Origin: Lentisphaeria bacterium
Lineage (GTDB): Bacteria > Verrucomicrobiota > Lentisphaeria > Oligosphaerales > Oligosphaeraceae
Direction: 5' to 3'
Length of the DNA: 13,081 bases
Assembly (NCBI GenBank): GCA_016303095.1
Contig: JAEDMH010000062.1
Span: 1 to 13,081 of the forward strand
The position numbers were made by a program, and so were the translations under genes. Below are positions 1 through 7,400 of the stretch, piece after piece. Within the stretch, counting starts at the first letter, position 1; the number at the start of each line of letters is the position of its first letter. The notes under the pieces are model-generated. The model made no database searches. It saw nothing but the letters and a program-made list of their open reading frames with translations, and had not been told where the DNA came from.

Positions 1-48
1 TCACCCCCGTCTAGCGCTCCTCCCACCCCTGCCGGGGTTCATGAGGAT
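1..48 (-). repeat. Direct repeat A, copy 1
   Basis: This 48-nt unit matches 246-293 with only three mismatches seen by eye (repeat positions 8, 17 and 42). Its core CCCCTGCCGGGG can fold into a 4-bp hairpin with a TGCC loop, which resembles small REP-type elements. The copy starts at the window edge and may extend beyond it. The strand given is the sense direction of the upstream dipeptidase gene. Confidence 0.75.
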
Positions 49-127
49 TGCCCCCTTTTCCCCCGCAAGCGGAGGAGGATTTCCCCCCAATCCCCGGGCG
101 GGACGTGCGGGGGGCAGGTCCCGCCCC

Positions 128-204
128 CTCCGTGCCCTCTGTGCGCCGCATAGCGGCGTTTCCGTGCCCTCCGTGTTTAAAACCTCCGTGTCTTCCGTGT
201 TTTC
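128..204 (-). repeat. CACGGAG-type repeat cluster with palindromic core (left)
   Basis: Read on the minus strand, this stretch is a run of CACGGA-type units interrupted by the palindrome CGCCGC-TAT-GCGGCG (144-158), followed by CACAGAGGGCACGGAG. The same order (AAACACGGAG, GCACGGA, palindrome, GCACGRAG-like unit) recurs at 12965-13080 on the plus strand, so these are two copies of one family in inverted orientation. I recall similar CACGGAG-rich intergenic repeats in Lentisphaerota and other environmental phyla, but could not check this. Function is unknown. Confidence 0.75.
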
Positions 205-245
205 TCTCCCTGCCGGGGGTTCCGGTCGTCCCTTTGGGCCTCCCT

Positions 246-293
246 TCACCCCTGTCTAGCGATCCTCCCACCCCTGCCGGGGTTCAGGAGGAT
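246..293 (-). repeat. Direct repeat A, copy 2
   Basis: Second copy of the 48-nt unit at 1-48, offset by 245 nt. Both copies carry TCACCCC, CTAGCG, CCTCCCACCCCTGCCGGGG and GAGGAT in the same order. The two copies bracket the CACGGAG-type cluster, so the whole arrangement may be one composite intergenic element. Confidence 0.75.
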
Positions 294-302
294 CCCCCCG
301 TC

Positions 303-315
303 CCCCCACAGGGGG
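303..315 (-). terminator. Weak hairpin downstream of the dipeptidase gene
   Basis: A perfect 5-bp stem CCCCC/GGGGG with an ACA loop on the plus strand lies 16 nt past the dipeptidase stop codon. It has no T-tract in the minus-strand direction, so it could stabilise the 3' end or act as a weak terminator. It may also be only a by-product of the C/G-rich repeats. Confidence 0.3.
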
Positions 316-331
316 CTAGAGGTTCTAAGGA

Positions 332-1882
332 TCAATAGTGGAGGGGGCCCTGGGGGAATTCGGTGCCCTGGAGATATTGAGGATTGGAGGGTCGTTTTTG
401 GGAGAACTTTTCCGGGGTGTTGTAGTATCCCTGATTGTAGGTCACGGCCATGTGGGCGAAGAGCTCCTTCCATTCCTGGAGGGTGGTTTCCGCCAGGCGG
501 TTCAGGGCATTGGCGTCGGGCAGTTCCGGGGCTTCCAGGGCCAGCATGGCCCGTTCCTCCGCCCGTTGCTGGGCCCGGGCGATATCCTGTCGCATGTCGC
601 AGTATCGCAGCTCCGAGAATTGGCTCACCAAATTATAGCGCCACCAGGCGGAGCCTTCGGGATCGAATTCCCGTGGGCTTCCTTGGGAGAAGGGGGCGGG
701 GGGAGGAGCCACGGCCAGGGGGACGAAGGGGACTTCGGCGGGGCGTCCCAGGGCCAGCCAGCAGATGCCCCGGGGTTCCAGGATGTAGGCATAGCCTGTG
801 TCCACCATGGAGATGGGGCGTTCCCAGGCTCCTTGGGTGGCCTCTTCCTCTGTGGGGCGGGGGCGGTTGGGATTTCCCCAGGGGCCGGCGGCGACGCCTT
901 TCGTGAGATCGAAGGGGGTTCCCTCCAGATGATCCCGGTAGATGCGGAAGAGATCCTGGAGATTCACCGGGCGGTCTGGGGCGAAGGAGAAGGGGTAGGC
1001 GTCATCCAGGAAGCCGGTGAGTTTTGTGGGGGCCTGGAGAGAGGGGGCCAGGAGATCCATGACCCGCCACACCCGTCGCATGGCGTAATACGGGTGATGG
1101 AATTCCCCTTCGGAGGTCAGGGCGGCCCAATCCACCTCTTGGCCTTCCTGGGCCATGGCGCGAAGCGTGGAGCAGAGACGCTGGTCGGGGGAGGTGGGAT
1201 CCATCTTCCGCAGGCGGAAGAGATTGGCTTCCACAAAGATCTCCCCGTCCGGCACTCGTCGGGCAGCCCAGAGTCCCCCCGTTCCCTGGGAGGAGGGAGC
1301 CATTTCCATGACCCAGGCATCCTTGGCATCGGCCACCAGGAGCGTCTCTCCCGTGCCGTAGACGCCGTATTCCTCGATGAGGGATCCCATGAGTTCCACA
1401 GCCTCCAGGGCGGCGGTGCAGCGTTCCAGGGCGACCCGCATCAGCTCCGAGGAATAGAAGATGCGCTTGCCTTCCTCCGGGGGGCAGAGATGGTGGGCCC
1501 GGCAGGTGCATTCCCCAAAAACCAAGCCCGCCTCGTTCATCACCCCGTAGTTGCTGTCCAAGTAGGCGAACGTGTGACGCACCTGGGGAATGGACCCCAC
1601 GGGCAAGGTGGGATAGGCCTGGCCCAAAGGATCCCGGTAGGCGTCTGGACGTCCCGGAACGTAAAGCCGGGGGATGATCCGGGCGTTCCACTGGGGCAAC
1701 TCCTTCTCGCAAATTCCGCATGGATAGACCGGGCGCCGGGCGCCCTCCGGCCAATCCTGGGCGGGGACATAGACAAAGCGATGGTCGGCCAGGGCGTCGT
1801 CGCAGGAATGGGCCACCCGCATCCGTCCATCGGCGCTGGCGGAGGGGGTGACGAGGATGGTGGTGCAGCTGCTGTTCGGCAT
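332..1882 (-). CDS. C69-family dipeptidase
   Basis: A 516-residue peptidase C69 (PepD/U34-type) protein, predicted to hydrolyse dipeptides in the cytoplasm. The N-terminus MPNSSCTTILVTPSASADG matches the family start, where a Cys followed by Thr/Ser becomes the N-terminal nucleophile after removal of a short propeptide; here that is Cys6. Other family-like stretches are DSNYGVMNEAGLVFGE (109-124), GETLLVADAKDAWVMEMAP (178-196), a GPWGNPNRP segment, and a late RYNLVSQFSELRYCDMRQDI segment preceding an alpha-helical tail. No signal peptide is visible. A CxxC (Cys55, Cys58) lies in an N-terminal loop. The ATG at 1882 is 16 nt after the TetR stop, so both are probably one operon. No Shine-Dalgarno is present; the leader is pyrimidine-rich. 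The physiological substrate is unknown. Confidence 0.88.
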   Translation of the reverse strand: MPNSSCTTILVTPSASADGRMRVAHSCDDALADHRFVYVPAQDWPEGARRPVYPCGICEKELPQWNARIIPRLYVPGRPDAYRDPLGQAYPTLPVGSIPQVRHTFAYLDSNYGVMNEAGLVFGECTCRAHHLCPPEEGKRIFYSSELMRVALERCTAALEAVELMGSLIEEYGVYGTGETLLVADAKDAWVMEMAPSSQGTGGLWAARRVPDGEIFVEANLFRLRKMDPTSPDQRLCSTLRAMAQEGQEVDWAALTSEGEFHHPYYAMRRVWRVMDLLAPSLQAPTKLTGFLDDAYPFSFAPDRPVNLQDLFRIYRDHLEGTPFDLTKGVAAGPWGNPNRPRPTEEEATQGAWERPISMVDTGYAYILEPRGICWLALGRPAEVPFVPLAVAPPPAPFSQGSPREFDPEGSAWWRYNLVSQFSELRYCDMRQDIARAQQRAEERAMLALEAPELPDANALNRLAETTLQEWKELFAHMAVTYNQGYYNTPEKFSQKRPSNPQYLQGTEFPQGPLHY

Positions 1883-1898
1883 AGGCGGGAGAGAATTC

Positions 1899-2510
1899 TT
1901 AAGGAAGGAGAGAGTTTTTTTTCATAGCCAGAAGAGTCAGATCCAGGCGTCGGCGGAAGCCTTCCGGCTCATGGGTTTCCGTGACGGCCATCTGCATGGC
2001 CGCCCCCATGATCTGCTCGTAGAAGACGCCGGCGATTTCCTGGGCGAGAATGGGGTTGAATTCGCCGGTCTCCACCGCCTCTCGAATCAGACGCACCAGG
2101 GTGAGGCGAAGAAGCACCGTGTGCCGCATCACCCGCCGGGTGACTCTCTCTCCCTTGCGCTGAAGATCGATGAGATATTCCACCACGGCATCCAGAAAGG
2201 GGATGTTCTCCTCCATGTATTCCACGAGGCGCACCAAGATAAAGCGCAGCTTCTGGGACGGCGGAGTCTGGGGGTTTTGGCGGGCGTATTGGAGAAATTC
2301 CAGTCCCAGATGGGTGGAGATGTGATAGAGGACGGCCTCGAAGACCTTCCGTTTGCTTTCGTAGTAGCGATAGAGCACTGTGCGGCTCAGCTGGCACCGC
2401 TTGGCCAGCAGTTTCAGGGTCACCTGGGGATAGCCCAACTCCCCGAAAAGCTCCTGGGCAGTCCGAAGAATCAACTCGGTGCGCTGTGTATGATCAACTC
2501 TACGTCTCAT
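1899..2510 (-). CDS. TetR/AcrR-family transcriptional regulator
   Basis: A 203-residue DNA-binding regulator of usual TetR length. The N-terminal helix-turn-helix domain spans about residues 10-60; the diagnostic part is TLKLLAKRCQLSRTVLYRYY (31-50), followed by ESKRKVFEAVL. The C-terminal two thirds are helical, as expected for a ligand-binding and dimerisation domain, and cannot be assigned a ligand. I chose the ATG at 2510 because it leaves about 10 residues before helix 1; the same frame extends upstream to a TTG at 2567, which would add 19 residues atypical for the family. It is co-directional with the dipeptidase (16-nt gap) and divergent from fabH, so autoregulation and control of either flank are plausible, but I see no clear operator. 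Confidence 0.9.
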   Translation of the reverse strand: MRRRVDHTQRTELILRTAQELFGELGYPQVTLKLLAKRCQLSRTVLYRYYESKRKVFEAVLYHISTHLGLEFLQYARQNPQTPPSQKLRFILVRLVEYMEENIPFLDAVVEYLIDLQRKGERVTRRVMRHTVLLRLTLVRLIREAVETGEFNPILAQEIAGVFYEQIMGAAMQMAVTETHEPEGFRRRLDLTLLAMKKNSLLP

Positions 2511-2619
2511 GGCATGATAGAACAACTCCGGAAAAACGAGCCGGCCAGCGGGCGGAATGCGTCGCAAGAAGGCTTCCTGTCTCCTGAATGCCCGGCGAAA
2601 ACATAAGATATTCCTGCCT

Positions 2620-2683
2620 AGGCCGTTTTCCTCTTCTCCTCCCGGGAGATTTTCCCCATGGGGGAAGGGGGAACGGCCTTTTT
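2620..2683 (+). promoter_or_regulatory. Terminator/attenuator-like hairpin upstream of fabH
   Basis: An outer stem of 12 bp forms between AGGCCGTTTTCC (2620-2631) and GGGGAACGGCCT (2668-2679), with two T:G wobbles, and is followed by a T-tract (2679-2683). The 36-nt interior contains two further perfect palindromes, CTCCCGGGAG (2639-2648) and CCCCATGGGG (2654-2663). The polarity fits an intrinsic terminator on the plus strand. It lies 57 nt before the fabH start, with no plus-strand gene upstream, so it could attenuate a long fabH leader or block antisense read-through from the regulator operon. Confidence 0.55.
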
Positions 2684-2723
2684 GGGGGGAGGGAGCCAGG
2701 GGACGGGACGGGGAAAATCCATA

Positions 2724-2729
2724 TATAGT
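2724..2729 (+). promoter_or_regulatory. Possible -10 element of fabH
   Basis: TATAGT inside the AT-rich island ATATATAGTA stands out in a GC-rich region and resembles a sigma-70 -10 box. The corresponding -35 position (about 2701-2706) is not recognisable. If used, transcription would begin only a few bases before the ATG at 2740, giving a leaderless or nearly leaderless message. Confidence 0.35.
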
Positions 2730-2739
2730 ATCCCCTATT

Positions 2740-3720
2740 ATGCCTGTCTCTTCCTTTCAGCATGTACGAATCGCCGGCGTGGGGGCCTACCTGCCGGAGC
2801 GTGTGGTCTCCAATGAGGAGCTGTCTGCCACCTTGGACACCTCCCACCAGTGGATTTTCTCCCACACCGGAATCCAGCAACGCCACCTTGCCGCCCCGGA
2901 GGAGGGGGCTGCTTCCATGGGACTCCAGGCGGCGCTTCGGGCCCTGGAGGATGGGGGAGTCTCGCCCGGGGAATTGGGGATGGTCATCGTCGCCACCTCC
3001 ACGGCGGACTACGCCAGCTATCCCTCCACGGCGGCTCTGATCCAGGGAAAGCTGGGGGCAGAAAATGCCGGCGCCTTTGACCTGAACGCCGCCTGCAGCG
3101 GATTCGTCTACGCCCTTTCCCTGGGGAAATGCACCTGCCGGAATCTGGGACGCCCTGTTCTGGTGGTGGCCAGCGAGGTGAATTCCCGGATTGTGGACTG
3201 GAAGGACCGGGCCACCTGTGTTCTCTTCGGGGATGGGGCCGGTGCCGTGGTGCTGGTTCCCGCTTCTTCTCCCGGGATCCTTCACGAAGTGCTGGGGGCG
3301 GAGGGCGCCGGCGCCGATGCTTTGGTCCGGGAAGCCGGGTTGCGCACCCGGGAGGATTCCCTGCGGAAGCCTGGCTATGTGCGGATGGACGGGCGGGCGG
3401 TCTTCCAATTTGCCGTCCGTTCCATGGAGAAAGTGATCCGGCGTCTCATGGCGGAGGCGAATCTTCCCCTGGAGGAGGTGGATCACTTCATTCCCCATCA
3501 GGCCAATGGGCGGATTTTGGACGCGGTAGCCCGGAACATGGGGGTGCCCCAGGAACGCTTCTTCCGGAATATCCAGGAGGTGGCCAACACCGCCAGCGCC
3601 TCCATTCCCATCGCCTTGGCGCAACTCCGTCGCCAAAAGGCGCTCCAGCCAGGAGACCTGGTGCTCCTGGTGGCCTTCGGCGCCGGCCTGGCCTACGGAG
3701 GATGCCTCCTGCGCTGGTAA
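2740..3720 (+). CDS. fabH: Beta-ketoacyl-ACP synthase III (FabH-type)
   Basis: A 326-residue thiolase-fold condensing enzyme of normal FabH length. FabH condenses an acyl-CoA primer with malonyl-ACP to start type II fatty acid synthesis in the cytoplasm. The catalytic triad is visible: Cys119 in NAACSGF, His253 in IPHQANGRI and Asn283 in VANTASASIP. The C-terminus FGAGLAYGGCLLRW is typical. The segment TSHQWIFSHTGI has His42 where most FabH proteins have Arg (RTGI, contacting CoA in E. coli), so primer binding may differ. I placed the start at 2740 because homology begins directly after it; an in-frame ATG at 2557 would add 61 residues unlike FabH and encoded across the hairpin. No Shine-Dalgarno is present. 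No other fatty-acid genes are adjacent, so this could be a specialised paralogue. Confidence 0.88.
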   Translation: MPVSSFQHVRIAGVGAYLPERVVSNEELSATLDTSHQWIFSHTGIQQRHLAAPEEGAASMGLQAALRALEDGGVSPGELGMVIVATSTADYASYPSTAALIQGKLGAENAGAFDLNAACSGFVYALSLGKCTCRNLGRPVLVVASEVNSRIVDWKDRATCVLFGDGAGAVVLVPASSPGILHEVLGAEGAGADALVREAGLRTREDSLRKPGYVRMDGRAVFQFAVRSMEKVIRRLMAEANLPLEEVDHFIPHQANGRILDAVARNMGVPQERFFRNIQEVANTASASIPIALAQLRRQKALQPGDLVLLVAFGAGLAYGGCLLRW

Positions 3721-3752
3721 GTCCTCTTGCCCTTTACCGTTCTTCTCCCTGC

Positions 3753-3773
3753 AAAAAGCCTTTTCCCAAGGCT
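3753..3773 (-). terminator. Minus-strand terminator-like hairpin
   Basis: AGCCTT (3757-3762) and AAGGCT (3768-3773) form a 6-bp stem with a 5-nt loop. On the minus strand the stem is followed by TTTT, which is intrinsic-terminator polarity; on the plus strand no T-tract follows. No minus-strand gene ends here, so it may block antisense transcription into fabH or be fortuitous. Confidence 0.35.
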
Positions 3774-3815
3774 CCCCATCCTAGAAAACCCACCCTCTCA
3801 CTCCTGAACACGACA

Positions 3816-4448
3816 ATGCCTACTTTGATTTTCATGGGGGATTCCGTCACCGACTGCGGCCACCTCACCTCCGGCGGCACAGGCTATCCCGTGGGGCTCT
3901 GGGGCCCCGGATACGTTGGATTAATCGCCAGCCGTCTCCTCTCCGACCGCCCCGCCGAAGCCTGGAAGATCCTGAACCAGGGCATCAGCGGCAACAAGGT
4001 GGTGGATCTCTATGCCCGCTGGAAGAGGGATTGCCTGAATCTGCGCCCTGATATCTTGAGCATCATGGTGGGCATCAACGACCTATGGCATGAAAAGTCC
4101 CATCAGGACGGGGTGGAGATCCCCCGGTATGCCCAATTCTACCGCATGCTTTTGGAATGGACCCGGGAGACCCTTCCGGGGATTCGCCTGGTGCTGATGG
4201 AACCCTTTGCCGGCCTGATGGGGGAGGTGCAGGAGGAGTGGATGGAGGAGTTGGCGCAGCGTTGCCAAATCGTCCGGGAATTGGCCCGGGAATTTGAGGC
4301 CGTACTGGTTCCTTCCCAAGAGATTCTCCAGCAGGCCATCCAAGAGGCCCCGATGGAATACTGGCTGGTGGATGGCGTTCATCCCATGCCTCCCTTCCAT
4401 CAGCGCCTGGCCGACGCCTGGCTCAAGGCCACGGGAATGATTCAATAA
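3816..4448 (+). CDS. SGNH/GDSL-type hydrolase (probable esterase/deacetylase)
   Basis: A 210-residue single-domain SGNH hydrolase. All four consensus blocks are visible: GDSVTDCG with nucleophile Ser10, the block II glycine Gly56 in NQGISGN, GINDLW with Asn88 (block III), and DGVHP with Asp186 and His189 (block V). Such enzymes hydrolyse ester bonds, often acetyl groups on sugars or lysophospholipids. No signal peptide or membrane segment is present, so it acts in the cytoplasm. The ATG at 3816 is chosen because the first catalytic block starts at residue 8, normal for the family; the frame is open far upstream only because it overlaps fabH. The next gene starts 21 nt later, suggesting co-transcription and deacylation of imported glycan fragments (inference). 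Confidence 0.88.
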   Translation: MPTLIFMGDSVTDCGHLTSGGTGYPVGLWGPGYVGLIASRLLSDRPAEAWKILNQGISGNKVVDLYARWKRDCLNLRPDILSIMVGINDLWHEKSHQDGVEIPRYAQFYRMLLEWTRETLPGIRLVLMEPFAGLMGEVQEEWMEELAQRCQIVRELAREFEAVLVPSQEILQQAIQEAPMEYWLVDGVHPMPPFHQRLADAWLKATGMIQ

Positions 4449-4469
4449 CCCCTTTCTATTCCATCCACC

Positions 4470-7400
4470 ATGAAAGCCTCTCGCTCCATCTGTCTTCTCC
4501 TCGCCCTTCTTCTTCCCTGGCTGTCCTATGCAGAATGGAGACCCTTCGCCACCATTCCCGAAGCCCAGGGGCCAGAGGAAGCCTGCTACTTCGGGGACTG
4601 GATCACCATCGACGGCAAAGCCCGCCCCGAATCCCCCCTTCATCTCTGGATGTGGCGGCAAAATGGCCGCCTCATGGGAAAAATCGAGGTGGTGGAGCCC
4701 CGGATGGCGGGCATCCGCATGGAGAAGAAGGAGAGGGATTCCGCCGTATGGGAGGATGACTCCTTCGATCTTTTTCTCTATCCTGAGGATGGCCATGCCT
4801 ACCATCTGATCTTCAATGCCCTGGGCACCATCTATGACGAGCGGGACGGGAAGGGCGACTGGAATGGGAATTGGCAGATCAAGACCACCCGGGAACTCTA
4901 CCGCTGGATGGCGGAGTTCTCCATTCCCTTCTCGGACTTGGGAGGGGAACCCCAGGAGGGAACCCAATGGCGGATGGAGATGGGGATCTGCCGCACCACC
5001 ATCACGAAGCATAACATCTCCGGCTGGGTGGCCGCCCCGGAAACCCGGCGCTTCCGGGATTCTTTCGGCTTCATCCGCTTTGAAAACGCTCCCCGCCCCC
5101 TGGGAAAAGTCCCCGGTTCGGAAAATGCGGCCGCCCCGGAATACCGCTGGTCTGTCCAGCCGGAACCCCAGCTGGTCCGCGCGGGCGTCGCCGCCGCCGG
5201 CACGGAATATCTGTGCCATCGCATGGAATATCAGGTGGATGGCGTCCCCGTCTACGGGGTCTATTTCCTGAAACGGGACAGCCAGGTGGCCGCCATCTTG
5301 GGAGAGACCACGGAACGTCTCCGCGCCTTCTCCTCCCCGGAGGTGAAAGCCATGGTTCGCAGCGCAGAGGCTCTCATGGCTCTCCATGCGGAAGAGACGC
5401 CCGAAGTCTATGATCTCCTGGAGGAGGAGGCTTTCCGGCTTCGGGACCGGATGCTCTATCTTCTGGCGGAGAAGACCATGGAGGAACGGGGAAGACAACC
5501 CGAGGAAATCGTCTACGGCACCTTGGACTCCCTCACTCGCCTCCTGCCTGTGGATATCTTCCCCGGGGAGATGGGAGGAGAGGTGATGTTGGATGCAGGG
5601 CGGAACGAGCAGGAGGCCGCCCAGGTGGTTCTTTTTGCGGGAGGGGCCAATCTCACCTGGGTGGAGGCCTCCCTGGAAGGCCCTCTGGTCTCCTCCGAGG
5701 GCGGCACCCTTCCCCAGGAGGCCATGGAGATCCGCCGGGTGGGCCATGTGCTGACCACCACCCCGGAATATGACACAGACTACGTGGGGCTCTACCCAGA
5801 CATCCTGCTTCCCCTCTCCACCTTTGATGTGCCTGCCTGGGGCAGGGAAACCCTCTGGGTGAGCGTCAAGGTGCCGGAAAACACCCCGCCGGGACTCTAC
5901 CAGGGCAAACTCCTCCTGAAGGCCCGGAACAGCCTGCCCACCCTGGTGCCCATCCGGCTCCAGGTGCGTTCCTTCACCATCCCCCGCCATTCCAGTCTCA
6001 TCAGCGCCTTCGGCGTCTGGCCTCTGAACGGCGGGAGCAAAAAGCTGATGAATCGGTACGGCTTCACCCTGGATCTCCAGGCCGCCTATGAGATGATGTT
6101 CGCCCATCGTCTTACTCCCTATTTCATCACCGAGACGCCTCCCATGGAAAAGAAACCCTACCTGAAATTGGAGGAAGGCGACACTCTGGTCTTGGAAGTG
6201 GATAGCCTGGGCGAGGGAGATCTGGAGGTGTCCCTGTATTCCGATGAGGGAGACTATGCCCGCCTCCATTTCCCCATTTCCGCTGGAACCAGCCGCCAGG
6301 AATGCCCCTCTCTCCGGGATGCCTTGGGAAAGGAGCACCTCTATGAAATGAACCTCACCCTTCGGGGATGCGGCGGCGGACGCCTTCGGGCAACCCTGGA
6401 ACGCTCCCAGGGCACCCTGGAGTTGATTCCCTGGGGGAATGCCTGCTGCGACCTCCAGGCAGATGGCTCCGTCTCCGACTGGGCCCAATGGAGCTATCTG
6501 GCCATGGATCCTCCCGCCGTCCCCCCCGTCATCGATTGGTCCGCCTATGATCGTCAAATCGAATGGGGCCTCTCCCGGGGCATGACCTCCCATATGGCAG
6601 ATTTGCGGGATCCTCTTCCCCTCTGGAGCCGCATCTTCCGCAACCATCTGGAGGAGAAGGGATGGACGAAATACTTCTACACCTATCTGGCGGACGAGCC
6701 GGTGCCTTCCTACTACCCCGTGGTCAACGCCCGCCTTTCCACCGTGAAGGAAGCCCCCGGAATCCCCTCCCTCCCCAACATGATGACCGCCCGCAGCTTC
6801 CCTCCGGAACTCTGCTTCGTGGATACTTGGTGCCCAGAGACTTACAGCTACAATCCCGAGCTGTCCGCCGCAGAGCAGGCCAAAGGCCGCAATGTGTGGT
6901 GGTACGTCGCCTACGGAAACCGCAACCCCCTCCCCAATATCTGGATCGACTCCCCCCTGGCCGAGGGACGCTCCTGGATCTGGCAGAGCTGGAAGCATCA
7001 CCTGGATGGCATCCTCTACTGGTCCGTGAACTGGTGGGGACGCCGTAATCCCTGGGCCACCGGCGCCGTCTTCAACGATGTGAGCAATGGCGACGGAAAT
7101 CTGATCTACCCCACTCCCTCCGGTGTCCCGCTCTCCTCCCCCCGCCTGGAAGTCCTGACGGATGGATTGGAGGACTACGAGCTCTTCTGCCTCCTGGAAG
7201 CCGCCCAGGAAGCCCTGGGAGAAGCGAATCCTTCCCTCTCCCAACGGATGCAAACCCTCCTCTCCGTGAATCCGGAGGTGGTGGTGAATTGGATGGAATA
7301 TTCCCGGGATCCCCAGGTGATCCTCCGGGAACGGCGGCGTCTGATGGATTGCCTGGAGGAAGCCATCGCCTTCCTGGGCGCCCAGCCCCCCATCACCCGT

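Larger units (their letters stand above)
1..331. other. Gene-free, repeat-rich intergenic region
   Basis: No credible gene lies here. The stretch is very GC-rich and holds a near-identical pair of direct repeats (1-48 and 246-293), a cluster of CCGTG-type units around a small palindrome (128-204), a partial third copy of the direct-repeat core (about 207-222), and a short hairpin (303-315) just beyond the end of the dipeptidase gene. The open frames that cross it have low-complexity Gly/Arg/Pro/Thr-rich translations that simply mirror the repeats. Confidence 0.8.

Noticed and set aside
1..473. Small open frames on both strands in the left intergenic region (up to 96 residues)
   Set aside because: Their translations are Gly/Arg/Pro/Thr/His-rich echoes of the CACGGAG and CCCCTGCCGGGG repeats, without domains or consistent starts.
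338..1927. 529-residue plus-strand frame opposite the dipeptidase gene
   Set aside because: The minus strand encodes a recognisable C69 peptidase throughout; the plus frame is Gly/His-rich with no known motif and is a GC-bias shadow.
2557..2739. N-terminal extension of FabH from the in-frame ATG at 2557
   Set aside because: The added residues are unlike any FabH, are encoded across the hairpin and T-tract, and would overlap the TetR upstream region.
2725..2740. Imperfect inverted repeat ATAG...CTAT as a TetR operator
   Set aside because: Only four bases per arm, overlapping the AT-rich -10 island; too weak to claim as an operator.
2500..3636. 378-residue minus-strand frame opposite fabH
   Set aside because: It overlaps the full FabH catalytic region and the TetR start and shows no protein-family features.
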